Shown: positions 1-8,405, counted from the stretch's first letter. The stretch: 25,758 nt of DNA from an uncultured Bacilli bacterium (GCA_910578745.1 CAJTSN010000012.1:3813-29570); one strand, 5' to 3'. The notes: a model not told the origin generated them from the letters alone. Program-made: numbers and translations.

Positions 1-2
1 AT

Positions 3-254
3 TCAAGGGAAGAGTTGGAAAGACAGTCTGTTTTTGAGGAAAGACTTGAAAAGGAAACAAAAAAAGCAATAGCCAAGGGATTCGAACAAGGTATTGCCCA
101 AGGAATGAATCAGGGAATTCTTCAAGGAATTACTCAAGGAATCGAACAAAATCGAATCGAAATTGCAAAAAAATTACTTAAACTTGGACTTTCTATTCAT
201 GAAATTTGTGAAGCAACTTCATTATCTGTAGAAGAGGTTGAAAATTTAAGTTAA
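3..254 (+). CDS. Rpn/PD-(D/E)XK nuclease-family transposase, C-terminal fragment
   Basis: The frame is open to the left edge of the window, so this is only the C-terminal tail of a longer gene; the TTG at 15 is not convincing as a real start. What is visible is a charged helix, then a run of short G-x-x-Q-G repeats (GIAQG, GILQG, GITQG), then a small helical end with KLLKLGLSIHEICEATSLS. This tail is typical of the Rpn (recombination-promoting nuclease) / PDDEXK transposase-like family, whose nuclease core would lie upstream of the window. The closing helices resemble the usual 'LL..G.....I...TGLS.EEI' ending. Whether the full gene is intact cannot be seen. A terminator begins at its stop codon. 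Confidence 0.72.
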   Translation, partial: SREELERQSVFEERLEKETKKAIAKGFEQGIAQGMNQGILQGITQGIEQNRIEIAKKLLKLGLSIHEICEATSLSVEEVENLS

Positions 255-289
255 GATTACAGGAATGTAGTCTTTTTCTTTTCTTTTTT
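254..289 (+). terminator. Rho-independent terminator of the Rpn-family gene
   Basis: An 8-bp stem (AGATTACA with TGTAGTCT, one G-T pair) closes a GGAA tetraloop and is followed by a T-rich tract. The stem begins on the last base of the stop codon. Confidence 0.75.
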
Positions 290-320
290 CTAAAAAAAAT
301 GAACTGTGTTTATGAAAGAG

Positions 321-349
321 TTGTAAATGAAATCATAAAATGATATACT
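321..349 (+). promoter_or_regulatory. Sigma-A promoter of the polysaccharide operon
   Basis: TTGTAA at 321-326 and TATACT at 344-349 are separated by 17 bp. The predicted transcript begins near 356. That lies downstream of the ATG at 340 and supports the ATG at 373 as the operon's first start. Confidence 0.6.
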
Positions 350-372
350 TGTTGATGATAAGGAGTATTTAT

Positions 373-1311
373 ATGAACGAAAGCCAAGAACTTGTTTCTG
401 TGATTGTCCCTATTTTTAATACAGAAATGTATTTAAAACAATGTGTTTCTAGTATAGTAAATCAAAGCTATACCCATTTAGAAATTATCTTAGTAGATGA
501 TGGTTCTACGGATAAAAGCTTATCCATCTGCCAAGAATTTCAGAAAAAAGATAGACGAGTTACTGTGTTTCAACAGGAGAATAAAGGATGCTTTGAGGCT
601 AGAAATACTGGTCTTTTACATGCTCATGGAACGTATATATACTTTTTTGATTCTGATGATATTATGCAACTGAATGCAATTGAGAGAATGGTTGCTAAGA
701 TAAAGAAAGAAAAAGCAGATTTAGTGATAGGAAGTTATAGTGAAATAAATCAAAAAGGAGAGTTCATTCAAAATAAATCCCTTGTGAAACTCTATTCAAA
801 TGATTCACCTGTGTTTCAGTATGCATCCCTTGTCCCTTTTCCTGGAAATAAGCTATTTTGTTCTTCTATTTTAAAAGAAAATCAACTTTTTTGGAGGAAA
901 CTTCAAATGGCCGAAGATTTAATCTTTTATCTGGAATATTTACTTTATTGCAAAAAAGTAGTTTTATTAGAAGAAAATGTGTTAGAATATCGCATTGTTG
1001 ATAATAGTCTTTCTAGAAAGTATGATTTAAAGATTTTGGGAATTAAAGATGCTTTTTTGAAACTAGAAGAAGTGTATATGGCTCATGATGCAATGGATTT
1101 GTTTTTAGAGTATATTGAACCCCTCAAAATAGCGCATTATTATTATCAGTTTAGCAAAATTAAGTTTTATAAAAAACAGGATAGAAAAATAATCAATACG
1201 TTTTTTAAAAAAGAGCGAAAGGTATTAAAAAAGGAGAAGAATAAAAGCCCTTATTTAAAAAAATTTTACTATAAGTTTAGAATGAAAAATTTTTATTATT
1301 CAATTTTTTAA
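373..1311 (+). CDS. Family 2 glycosyltransferase
   Basis: GT-A fold inverting glycosyltransferase that would add one sugar to a lipid-linked polysaccharide unit on the cytoplasmic face of the membrane. The N-terminus has the family signature VSVIVPIFNT, then ILVDDGSTD, and the metal/nucleotide-binding FFDSDD with D93-S94-D95. The C-terminal 90 residues are Lys/Tyr-rich and not diagnostic. I place the start at 373, not at the in-frame ATG at 340: AAGGAG lies 7 nt before 373, and the promoter at 321-349 would begin transcription downstream of 340. It is the first gene of a four-gene operon (GT2, GT11, O-FucT-like, flippase). The sugar donor cannot be told from sequence. Confidence 0.88.
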   Translation: MNESQELVSVIVPIFNTEMYLKQCVSSIVNQSYTHLEIILVDDGSTDKSLSICQEFQKKDRRVTVFQQENKGCFEARNTGLLHAHGTYIYFFDSDDIMQLNAIERMVAKIKKEKADLVIGSYSEINQKGEFIQNKSLVKLYSNDSPVFQYASLVPFPGNKLFCSSILKENQLFWRKLQMAEDLIFYLEYLLYCKKVVLLEENVLEYRIVDNSLSRKYDLKILGIKDAFLKLEEVYMAHDAMDLFLEYIEPLKIAHYYYQFSKIKFYKKQDRKIINTFFKKERKVLKKEKNKSPYLKKFYYKFRMKNFYYSIF

Positions 1312-1329
1312 TTAGGAAAGTAGGGTAGT

Positions 1330-2217
1330 ATGATTGTACTTAGAATATTACATGGTGCAGGGCAGGGAAATCAAATGTTTATGTATGCAACAGCTTATGC
1401 TCTAGCCAGAAAAACGAATCAAAAAATTTTTATTTGTGTCGAAACGGATTATAAAAGAGCAAAAGAAAGACCCTATGTCTTGGATAAATTTACCTTAGAT
1501 CAAAACTACATAAAAAAGGTAGTTCGTATGGATAAAATAAAAAGTATTTTTCTTTATAAATGGATTAGAAAAATGTGGGGACTTTTTTTTAAACTTCTTC
1601 CTAACAACTATACTGTGATTGAAAAAGATGGAGAAAGTCGATATTTAAAACAATTTCCTCTTACTTATAAAAACTATATTTTAAATGGATGTTTTGAATG
1701 TTCTTCTTATTTTGATGAATACAAAGAAGAACTTTTCCATCAATTTCAGTTTCATTTTTTGGTGGATGAAAAAACAGAACAAATTTTCCACGAAATTCGT
1801 ACAACGAATAGTGTCGCTCTCCATATTCGTCTAGGCGATTTTTTAAGTGAGGGACGTAGTTTTAATAGCAATTATTACATAGAAAAAATCAAGGAGATGA
1901 AGGAAAAAAGTCCCGATTGCGTTTTTTATGTTGCGTGTCAAGATGAGAAAGTCATTGAAAAATTAAAAGAATATGCTCCAATTCGCATTATAAATACAAA
2001 AGGGACGTATAAAGATATGCTAGATTGGAATTGTCTTCGTCTATGTAAAAGACATATTCTAACAAACAGTACTTATTCATGGTGGGCAGCTTATTTATCA
2101 GAACGTTTTGCTATTTTACTTCCTCCAAAAGATTTATATTTGAATTGTCAAAAGAGTGAGGATGAACAAACCTATACGAATTTTTTCGCATGGACGGAGG
2201 AAAAAAATGAAATATAG
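1330..2217 (+). CDS. GT11-family alpha-1,2-fucosyltransferase-like enzyme
   Basis: Family GT11 glycosyltransferase, which normally transfers fucose from GDP-fucose to galactose in O-antigen-like or capsular glycans. The diagnostic motifs are present: an N-terminal glycine loop GAGQGNQMFMYA (usual form GGLGNQMFQYA), the donor-binding H165-I-R-L-G-D170, and N246-S-T-Y-S-W-W-A-A-Y near the C-terminus. The 295-residue length fits the family. The middle Gly of the usual GGLGNQ loop is changed here (GAGQGNQ). Fucose specificity is inferred from the family; no GDP-fucose synthesis genes (gmd, fcl) lie in the window. It follows the GT2 gene by 18 bp and overlaps the next gene by 11 bp. Confidence 0.88.
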   Translation: MIVLRILHGAGQGNQMFMYATAYALARKTNQKIFICVETDYKRAKERPYVLDKFTLDQNYIKKVVRMDKIKSIFLYKWIRKMWGLFFKLLPNNYTVIEKDGESRYLKQFPLTYKNYILNGCFECSSYFDEYKEELFHQFQFHFLVDEKTEQIFHEIRTTNSVALHIRLGDFLSEGRSFNSNYYIEKIKEMKEKSPDCVFYVACQDEKVIEKLKEYAPIRIINTKGTYKDMLDWNCLRLCKRHILTNSTYSWWAAYLSERFAILLPPKDLYLNCQKSEDEQTYTNFFAWTEEKNEI

Positions 2218-3163
2218 AATAAAAGAGTTTTTGAAAAATTTTTACCATACTTTATCTAAGAGATCAGAGAGAATTAAAAAAAATAAGAAATATTTAATTA
2301 TTCGTAGAACAGGTGAAAATTTAGGTTTAGGTTCTTATATTATTACGAATTTAGGAGCTATACATTATGCCGTTTTACATGGGGTTGTTCCTATTATTGA
2401 TATGAAAACAGAAAAAAATTGTTGTTTGCCTTTAGAAAAACAAGGGAAACAAAACGCATGGAATCTTTATTTTGAACAACCTTGTTCAATAAAAAAAGAG
2501 GAAATTACTAAAAAAAATGCCCAGATTACATATCAAATTTATGATATCCGTCCAAATGATAGTATGGAGTTTTTTACAAATGAAGAACTTGTTCGTTATT
2601 GGCGAAAACTCGTCAAAACATATATGCCATTCAACAAAAATACGAAAAAGTATTTAGAAAAAAAAGAGGAAGAGTTATTTTCGGGTAAGAAAAATATTTT
2701 AGGCGTCTTATGTCGGGGAACGGATTACGTACAGTTAAAACCCTTTGGACATCCTGTTCAACCTTCTTTAGAAGAAATTGAAAAAAAAATTGATGATTTA
2801 ATAGAGTTGAAAACGATAGATTATATATTTTTAGCGACAGAAGATGCATCTATTTTGTCCCATTTTAAAAAGCGATATGCTTCGAGGCTACTATATATTG
2901 ATGGTTTACGGTATACAAGTAGAGAAAAGAAATATTTGGCTCAAATGGATATAGAAAATAAGGTAGACATCATTCAAAAAAACTTAGATTATCTCGCGAC
3001 GCTCTATTTATTAGCAAAGTGTGATTTTTTTATTGGTGGTAGAACAAGCGGAACTGTATGTGCCATGTTATTATCAAGTGGATTTAAGTATACCTATTTT
3101 TGGAATAAAGGAAGGTATGGAATCGATGATGATTTAAAACTCGAAAGAGGGGATACATTTTGA
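2207..3163 (+). CDS. NodZ/O-fucosyltransferase-like glycosyltransferase
   Basis: 318-residue protein with signs of the O-FucT/NodZ (GT-B, GT23/GT65-like) superfamily. It has an N-terminal YLIIRRTGENLGLGSYI glycine-rich loop, then G166-V-L-C-R-G-T-D-Y174 followed by a GHPVQP segment, and C-terminal FFIGGRTSGTVCAML, where a Ser/Thr-rich turn normally contacts the nucleotide sugar. The true start is the ATG at 2207: GGAGG lies 6 nt upstream, and the earlier in-frame ATG at 2156 sits inside the GT11 coding sequence without a ribosome site. The neighbouring GT11 gene suggests a second deoxyhexose-type transfer, but substrate and donor are not visible. It may instead be a member of an unnamed polysaccharide glycosyltransferase family. 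Confidence 0.6.
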   Translation: MKYRIKEFLKNFYHTLSKRSERIKKNKKYLIIRRTGENLGLGSYIITNLGAIHYAVLHGVVPIIDMKTEKNCCLPLEKQGKQNAWNLYFEQPCSIKKEEITKKNAQITYQIYDIRPNDSMEFFTNEELVRYWRKLVKTYMPFNKNTKKYLEKKEEELFSGKKNILGVLCRGTDYVQLKPFGHPVQPSLEEIEKKIDDLIELKTIDYIFLATEDASILSHFKKRYASRLLYIDGLRYTSREKKYLAQMDIENKVDIIQKNLDYLATLYLLAKCDFFIGGRTSGTVCAMLLSSGFKYTYFWNKGRYGIDDDLKLERGDTF

Positions 3164-4695
3164 GAACGACCAATTCGATTAAGAATATTTTTTATAATAT
3201 TCTCTTAAATTCGATGACAATTTTAATAGGATTAGTAGCGCAATCTATTTTTATACGTACACTTGGAAGTGAATACAACGGGTTGAAGAGTTTATTTACG
3301 AGTATTATTTCTATGCTATCGATTTCAGAACTTGGATTTGGAATTGCAATTATTTATAATTTATATAAACCCGTTGCTTCTCATGATACAGAAAAAATTA
3401 AAACTTTGGTAAAATATTATCAAAAAATATATCGGTTCATCGCCCTTGTCATTCTTATAATTGGCCTTTGTTTACTACCATTTATTCCACTTTTTGTAGG
3501 AAAAATTTCTATTGATGTTCATTTGCAACTCGTTTTTCTTCTTTTCTTAAGTGATGCGATCGTGTCTTATTTAATGACGTATAAACGTTCAATTATACAG
3601 GCTGATCAAAAAGAATATTTAATTAGTAAGATTAATATTCTCTACTTATTTTTAGTGAATTTCGTTCAAATTATTATTCTACTACTCACTAAGAACTTTA
3701 TTTATTATTTACTGATTCGTGTCTTATTTCGATTCATTGAAAATATGACCATCAATCATGTAGCGAATAAAAAATACCCATATTTAAAAGAGAAAAATAT
3801 TGAACCTTTAGAAGAGGAGTTAAAGAAAAACATTCACCAAAAAGTAAAGGGACTTCTTTTTCATAAAATTGGAGATTATATTGTGAGTGGAACAGACAGT
3901 ATTATTATTTCTGTAACACTGGGTTTAGGACAACTTGGACTATATAACAATTATTATTTTATTACCAATTATGTAAATATTCTTTTTGGACAAATTTTTA
4001 GTTCTGTCACATCAAGTGTTGGAAATTTAATTGTAGAGGATAAACCAAAAAAGACACTACAGATTTATAAGACGATGTTATTTGCGAATACATGGATTTA
4101 TTGTTTTTGTTCCATTTGCATTTTCGTCTTAATTGAACCATTTATTACGATATGGATAGGGAAGGAATATCTATTATCTACAGGAGTTCTTCTCGCTCTT
4201 GTCATCAATTTTTATTTTCAAGGGCTTAGAAAGACAGATACAACTTTTAAAGAAGCAGCAGGGATTTTCTTTGAAGATAGATATATTTCCATTGTAGAGG
4301 CAATTATCAATATTGTTTTCTCCCTACTTTTTGTTCATTTTTTTGGGTTGGCAGGTGTATTAATGGGAACCATTTGTAGTACGATGGTATTATTTCTATA
4401 TAGTTTTCCTAAATACATTTTCAAAAGCTTATTTTCAAAAGGTTATATCGATTATTTTAAGATTCATGTTTTTAATTTATTAAAGGCGATTTTTATCTTT
4501 CTTATATCGGTTACCATTCTCTCTTTGATTCCATATACAAATGTATTTTTGAAGTTACTAATCAATGCCATTTTATGTTTATTTATTCCTAATTTTCTTT
4601 ATATTTTGCTTTCTCATAAAAGTGTTGAATTTTCATTTTTAAAAAAAATGGTAAAAGAATTATGGAAAAAAAAGAAAGACAATAAAAATGGATAA
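3160..4695 (+). CDS. Wzx-type oligosaccharide flippase
   Basis: 511-residue multi-pass membrane protein of the MOP (multidrug/oligosaccharidyl-lipid/polysaccharide) exporter superfamily, predicted to flip undecaprenyl-linked repeat units outward. About 12-14 hydrophobic segments alternate with short Lys-rich loops. The N-terminal half carries the Wzx-like QSIFIRTLGSEYNGLKSLF and ISELGFGIAIIYNLYKP, and the C-terminal half repeats the fold. Translation starts at a TTG (3160) preceded by GAGGGG; the TTG overlaps the upstream stop in a TTGA coupling. As the last operon gene it completes the set: two or three transferases build the unit and this protein moves it. No polymerase (Wzy) is visible here. 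Confidence 0.88.
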   Translation: MRTTNSIKNIFYNILLNSMTILIGLVAQSIFIRTLGSEYNGLKSLFTSIISMLSISELGFGIAIIYNLYKPVASHDTEKIKTLVKYYQKIYRFIALVILIIGLCLLPFIPLFVGKISIDVHLQLVFLLFLSDAIVSYLMTYKRSIIQADQKEYLISKINILYLFLVNFVQIIILLLTKNFIYYLLIRVLFRFIENMTINHVANKKYPYLKEKNIEPLEEELKKNIHQKVKGLLFHKIGDYIVSGTDSIIISVTLGLGQLGLYNNYYFITNYVNILFGQIFSSVTSSVGNLIVEDKPKKTLQIYKTMLFANTWIYCFCSICIFVLIEPFITIWIGKEYLLSTGVLLALVINFYFQGLRKTDTTFKEAAGIFFEDRYISIVEAIINIVFSLLFVHFFGLAGVLMGTICSTMVLFLYSFPKYIFKSLFSKGYIDYFKIHVFNLLKAIFIFLISVTILSLIPYTNVFLKLLINAILCLFIPNFLYILLSHKSVEFSFLKKMVKELWKKKKDNKNG

Positions 4696-4698
4696 AAG

Positions 4699-4727
4699 AA
4701 AGGATATTCTATAAGACAATCCTTTTT
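4699..4727 (+). terminator. Weak terminator hairpin after the flippase
   Basis: AAAGGAT pairs with ATCCTTT across a 13-nt loop and is followed by a short T run. It probably works together with the stronger hairpin 10 bp downstream. Confidence 0.4.
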
Positions 4728-4734
4728 CTAAAAG

Positions 4735-4765
4735 AAAAAAATTAGTTTTTGAACTAATTTTTTTT
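4735..4765. terminator. Bidirectional terminator between convergent genes
   Basis: ATTAGTT and AACTAAT pair around a TTTG loop, with an A tract on the left and a T tract on the right. It can therefore stop the rightward polysaccharide operon and the leftward HIT gene. Confidence 0.8.
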
Positions 4766-4774
4766 ATTCTTCTT

Positions 4775-5140
4775 TTATTGCATCAATTTATCATATACCT
4801 TCTCTAAAGATATTTTTCTTGTTCCTTTTGGATAACATGGCTTTATATGTAAGTGAAAATGTTTGATTTCCTGTGGTTCGCCATTATTTTGAATAAGAGT
4901 AATCCCAGTAGGAGAAAGTTTATCTTCAATAATTCCTTTTACCTTTTTTGCTACCATCATGATATGTGTAATTGTTTTTTCGTCTATATCGTCTAAGTCT
5001 TTGTAATGTTTTTTTGGTAGAATGAGAGTGTGTCCATTCGCCGTTGGATTTATATCTAGAATGGCTTTTGCAATCTCATCTTCATAAATGACATAGGAAT
5101 CGGTTTCTCCTTTCCCTATTTTGCACAAAATACAGTCCAT
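4775..5140 (-). CDS. HIT-family nucleotide hydrolase/transferase
   Basis: Small histidine-triad protein (121 residues) of the Hint/HinT branch, which hydrolyses nucleoside phosphoramidates and related nucleotides in the cytoplasm. The start MDCILCKI holds the CxxC pair (C3, C6) common in Firmicute HIT proteins. GHTLILPKKH (36-45) is the family's conserved middle block, and K93-H-F-H-L-H98 is the catalytic triad. The C-terminus is the usual short strand. A SD-like GAGGAGG precedes the ATG. It is transcribed alone from its own promoter, divergent from the suf genes and convergent with the flippase. Its physiological substrate is unknown. Confidence 0.93.
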   Translation of the reverse strand: MDCILCKIGKGETDSYVIYEDEIAKAILDINPTANGHTLILPKKHYKDLDDIDEKTITHIMMVAKKVKGIIEDKLSPTGITLIQNNGEPQEIKHFHLHIKPCYPKGTRKISLEKVYDKLMQ

Positions 5141-5160
5141 ATATTTCCTCCTCGATGAGT

Positions 5161-5189
5161 ATTATACCAAAAAAATAAAAAAGAGTAAA
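5161..5189 (-). promoter_or_regulatory. Promoter of the HIT gene
   Basis: On the minus strand TTTACT and TATAAT are separated by 17 bp, with TATAAT at 5161-5166 just upstream of the gene's ribosome site. Confidence 0.6.
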
Positions 5190-5249
5190 ACCCTTTTTTT
5201 CGTGAATATCTGCGAATATTCTATTTTATATTGGGAAAAGAAAATAAAT

Positions 5250-5279
5250 TTATACAAAAAAAGGATAATGTGTTAAAAT
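5250..5279 (+). promoter_or_regulatory. Possible promoter of the suf operon
   Basis: TTATAC at 5250-5255 and TAAAAT at 5274-5279 with an 18-bp spacer lie 21 bp before sufC. The match is imperfect. I see no riboswitch or clear operator in the stretch between this site and the HIT promoter. Confidence 0.35.
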
Positions 5280-5300
5280 AGAAGTATTGGAGGAAAGTGT

Positions 5301-6041
5301 ATGCATAGACTAGAAATTAAAAATTTACATGCGAACATAGAAGGAAAAGAAATTTTAAAAGGTATCAATTTAACAATAAAAAGCGGGGAAGTTCATGTGA
5401 TTATGGGACCAAATGGAGTTGGGAAATCCACTTTATCCCATGTAATTATGGGTAGTTCAAATTATGAAATTACCGAAGGATGTATTCTTCTTGACGGTGT
5501 CGATATTACACATATGCCTACCGATGAAAGAGCGAGAAGGGGTCTATTTTTATCGTTTCAAAATCCCCCAGAAATTGAAGGAGTAACGACTGCCGATTTT
5601 CTGAAAGCTTCTGTAGCTACAAAAGAAGGAGAATCGTTTAAAATGTTATCTTTTGCTCGAGAGGTAGATACGTATATGAAAAAATTAGATATGAAAAAAG
5701 AATTTTTAAGTCGTTCTTTCAACGAAGGATTTTCAGGTGGCGAGAAAAAGAAGATGGAAATATTAAGTCTGTATATGCTAAAACCGAAGATCGCTATTTT
5801 AGATGAAATCGATTCTGGTTTGGATGTGGATAGTTTAAAAATAGTTGGGGAACATATTCAAACGTATCAAATGGAAAAAAAGGCAGGACTTTTACTTATT
5901 ACCCATTACCAACGTTTGCTTTCTTATATTCGACCTGATTTTGTTCATATCTTCTTAGATGGGCGTATTAAGAAAACAGGTGATGCGACATTAGTAGAGC
6001 AAATTGAAAAAGATGGATATGATAATTTTAGGAAAGCGTGA
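5301..6041 (+). CDS. sufC: Fe-S cluster assembly ATPase SufC
   Basis: ABC-type ATPase of the SUF iron-sulfur assembly scaffold; in known systems SufC binds SufB and SufD and drives conformational change during cluster building. Walker A is G36-PNGVGKST, the Q-loop region reads LSFQNPPEIEGV (a SufC hallmark), the signature is F144-SGGEKKK, and Walker B is IAILDEIDSGLD with D168-E169. The 246-residue length is normal. GGAGG precedes the ATG. It is first of a tight sufC-sufD-sufS run (3-bp gaps). It has no membrane segments, so despite its fold it is cytosolic and not a transporter. Confidence 0.95.
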   Translation: MHRLEIKNLHANIEGKEILKGINLTIKSGEVHVIMGPNGVGKSTLSHVIMGSSNYEITEGCILLDGVDITHMPTDERARRGLFLSFQNPPEIEGVTTADFLKASVATKEGESFKMLSFAREVDTYMKKLDMKKEFLSRSFNEGFSGGEKKKMEILSLYMLKPKIAILDEIDSGLDVDSLKIVGEHIQTYQMEKKAGLLLITHYQRLLSYIRPDFVHIFLDGRIKKTGDATLVEQIEKDGYDNFRKA

Positions 6042-6044
6042 TTT

Positions 6045-6851
6045 ATGATGCGACAAGTTCAAGAGGCTTTGAATATAATAATGGTGAGTAAGGAAGGTAT
6101 TTTTTTAAAAAAAGAAGATCAGGCCTTAGAAGTTTCTTTGTCTGATAAACTAGACTTTTATGATATTGTCAAAATGAATATTGAGGTCAAAAAAGATACT
6201 TCCTTACAGATTTGTTATAGAAATTCTAGAGAAATCAAATTGGATATTACGATAGTCGTACAACCCCATGTTACTTTTCATCTACAAGAAATGAAAACAG
6301 CTAAAAATACAAAAATTCAAACACAATATTCTATTTTTGAAAGAGCAAATGTATATATTCATAAATTTTATGACACTTCTTTTGTAAGAGAACATGATGT
6401 TTTTTATTTAAATGGATATGGGGCGACCGTTGATGTATCTACCAAAGGAATCCTTAAGGAAAAAAGTACATTAGATATGATGGTGTATCATAATTTTCCG
6501 GCGACAAATAGTACGATAGATAATCAACTGATTACCATTCAAAAAGGTCTACTAAAGTTGTATGTAACGACAATTGTTTATCCAAAAATGCGTGGTTGTA
6601 AGGCAAATCAAAACAATCGAATTTTAAAGGAAAATAAAGAAAATTCGATGATTAAGCCAATTCTTCTCATTGAGGAAAACGATATAGAAGCAAGTCATAA
6701 TGCTTATATTGCCCCTATAGATAAAGAAATGCTTTACTATTTCTATACAAGAGGACTCGATGAGAAAACAGCTAAGAAAATTTATATGAAAGGTTTCTTA
6801 AAGGGCGATTTCTATAACGTGGATAAATATATAAAAAAGTATTGGAGGTGA
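6045..6851 (+). CDS. sufD: SufD-like Fe-S scaffold subunit, short form
   Basis: SufB/SufD superfamily protein that would pair with SufC. The C-terminal third matches SufD best: an R-G-C-x-A-x-Q-x-N block, then IEENDIEASHNAYIAPIDKE containing the conserved Ser-His of SufD, then TRGLDEKTAKKIYMKGFL. At 268 residues it is far shorter than the usual ~400-440; the lost part is the N-terminal region before the beta-helix core. SufB's cluster-linked cysteine pattern is not apparent, so I call SufD, though with no SufB gene nearby it could serve as the only scaffold partner. ATG at 6045 or 6048 are equally possible starts. It lies between sufC and sufS with 3-bp gaps. Confidence 0.78.
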   Translation: MMRQVQEALNIIMVSKEGIFLKKEDQALEVSLSDKLDFYDIVKMNIEVKKDTSLQICYRNSREIKLDITIVVQPHVTFHLQEMKTAKNTKIQTQYSIFERANVYIHKFYDTSFVREHDVFYLNGYGATVDVSTKGILKEKSTLDMMVYHNFPATNSTIDNQLITIQKGLLKLYVTTIVYPKMRGCKANQNNRILKENKENSMIKPILLIEENDIEASHNAYIAPIDKEMLYYFYTRGLDEKTAKKIYMKGFLKGDFYNVDKYIKKYWR

Positions 6852-6854
6852 GGT

Positions 6855-8045
6855 ATGAATCGAGAAGATTTTTGTCTTTTAAAACAGAACATTATTTATT
6901 TTGATAATGGTGCAACCGCATTGAAGCCAAAAGTGCTAAAAGAATCTTTGATCGATTACTATGATCATTATAGTGCGAATGCCCATCGTGGAGACTATGA
7001 TATGGGTCTTCAAGTCGATCGCATGTATGAAGGAGCCAGAGAAAAAGTTCGTGATTTTATTCAAGCAAAAAAGACGGAAGAAATTGTTTTTACAAGTGGA
7101 GCAACCGATGCTTTAAATAAAATCATCTTTGGCTATTTTAAGCACAATTTAAAAGCGGGAGATGAAGTTTTAATCACCGTATCTGAGCATGCATCAAATG
7201 TCCTTCCTTGGTTTGAGTTACAAGATGAAATTGGGATTAAAGTATCCTATATTCCTTTAGAAAATCATAAAGTAACTTTAGAAAATATTAAAAAGGTTGT
7301 TACCGAAAACACCAAAGTGATTTCTCTAGCCCACATTACGAATGTCATTGGAGACGTCCGACCAATTAAAGAAATCTGTGAATATGCACATCAATTCGGA
7401 ATTTTAGTGCTTGTTGATGGAGCGCAGAGTGTGGCCCATGATCAAGTAAATGTACAACAAATGGGTATTGATTTTTTTGTATTCTCTGCTCATAAACTAT
7501 ATGGTCCCACTGGCGTAGGCGTTCTTTATGGGAAGGAAGAATATCTGCATCAAATTCGCCCCATCATTTTTGGAGGAGGAATGAATGCTTCTTTTTCAAA
7601 GGAGGGGGTCCGAATTTACCATGACTTGCCAAGTATGCTAGAAGCAGGAACCCAGAATATTGCCGATGTTATTGCCTTTGGAAGTGTGATTGATTATGTG
7701 AAGAAAGTTGGATTGGATCAGATAAAACGGCATGAAATTGAATTAAAAAAATATTGCATTTCTAAATTAAAAGAAATAAAAGGAATTACGATTTATAATG
7801 AAGACTCTGAAAGTGCTATTATCGCATTCAATATGGAGGGTGTGTTCGCACAAGACTTGGCCATTTATTTAAATAATTATCATATTTGTGTACGTGCCGG
7901 AAATCATTGTGCAAAAATTTTAAAAGAAGATATAGGAGTGAAAAATACAGTTCGAATTTCTTTTGCGATGTATAATACAAAAGAAGAGATTGATGTTTTG
8001 ATTCAAGCATTAAAAAATCCAAATTTAAAGCGAGAGATGTTATAA
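6855..8045 (+). CDS. sufS: Cysteine desulfurase SufS
   Basis: PLP-dependent group II cysteine desulfurase that takes sulfur from L-cysteine, carries it as a persulfide and delivers it to the Suf scaffold. The PLP lysine is K214 in FSAHKLYGPTGVG; the persulfide cysteine is C352 in VRAGNHCAK, where family members usually have R-A-G-H-H-C-A. Other family blocks are YFDNGATALKP at the N-terminus and AHRGDYD. The 396-residue length is typical. The strong GGAGGTGAGGT before the ATG gives a clear start. In Bacillus, SufS needs SufU for sulfur transfer, but no sufU follows here; the next gene has its own promoter. Confidence 0.95.
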   Translation: MNREDFCLLKQNIIYFDNGATALKPKVLKESLIDYYDHYSANAHRGDYDMGLQVDRMYEGAREKVRDFIQAKKTEEIVFTSGATDALNKIIFGYFKHNLKAGDEVLITVSEHASNVLPWFELQDEIGIKVSYIPLENHKVTLENIKKVVTENTKVISLAHITNVIGDVRPIKEICEYAHQFGILVLVDGAQSVAHDQVNVQQMGIDFFVFSAHKLYGPTGVGVLYGKEEYLHQIRPIIFGGGMNASFSKEGVRIYHDLPSMLEAGTQNIADVIAFGSVIDYVKKVGLDQIKRHEIELKKYCISKLKEIKGITIYNEDSESAIIAFNMEGVFAQDLAIYLNNYHICVRAGNHCAKILKEDIGVKNTVRISFAMYNTKEEIDVLIQALKNPNLKREML

Positions 8046-8050
8046 AATAC

Positions 8051-8079
8051 TTGAAATAAAAATTAGTTTCTTATATAAT
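8051..8079 (+). promoter_or_regulatory. Strong promoter of the 100-residue membrane protein gene
   Basis: TTGAAA at 8051-8056 and TATAAT at 8074-8079 with a 17-bp spacer, 6 bp after the sufS stop. It separates the suf block from the next gene. Confidence 0.75.
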
Positions 8080-8102
8080 AAATAAAGATAGGTGGAAGAT
8101 GT

Positions 8103-8405
8103 ATGGATTTGGTTATATTTTTAATTTTGGTTGTAGCGGTTGCTTTTTTCTTTAAAGATTTTAAAAATGTAGTGTATTTTATTTGTATTATAGAGATGTT
8201 TTTCCACATCATTCATTATATTGCAAATCATATTGGAGTGAAAGTAATTGCCGATTTTGTAAATACATATATTCCAAGTTCACTCCTTTCGATCATTTCA
8301 AAATATGCAACAGGACTTCTTTATGAGATCTTTGTTTGGATACTTGTATTTTTCTTTTGTTGCCTATTATTCTATTTAATCAAATACTTTATAAAAAGGA
8401 ACTAA
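8103..8405 (+). CDS. Small hypothetical membrane protein
   Basis: 100 residues that I do not recognise. There is an N-terminal hydrophobic segment (about 2-17), a short KDFKN charged turn, a second moderately hydrophobic helix (about 22-43, with His residues HIIHYIANH), a helical middle part, and a long C-terminal membrane segment (about 73-95) ending in a KYFIKRN basic tail. It is monocistronic: its own consensus promoter lies upstream and a terminator hairpin overlaps its stop codon. AGGTGG lies upstream of the ATG. The lone, strongly promoted layout suggests an independent envelope role, but there is no basis for a function. Confidence 0.7.
   Translation: MDLVIFLILVVAVAFFFKDFKNVVYFICIIEMFFHIIHYIANHIGVKVIADFVNTYIPSSLLSIISKYATGLLYEIFVWILVFFFCCLLFYLIKYFIKRN

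Noticed and set aside
76..170. Repeated CAAGGAAT-like units in the first gene as a DNA repeat or CRISPR
   Set aside because: They encode the G-x-x-Q-G repeats of the protein and are only 12 bp apart with no spacers. I saw no CRISPR array anywhere in the window.
340..372. Earlier start of the GT2 gene at 340
   Set aside because: It lies upstream of the likely transcript start and has no ribosome site; ATG 373 has AAGGAG.
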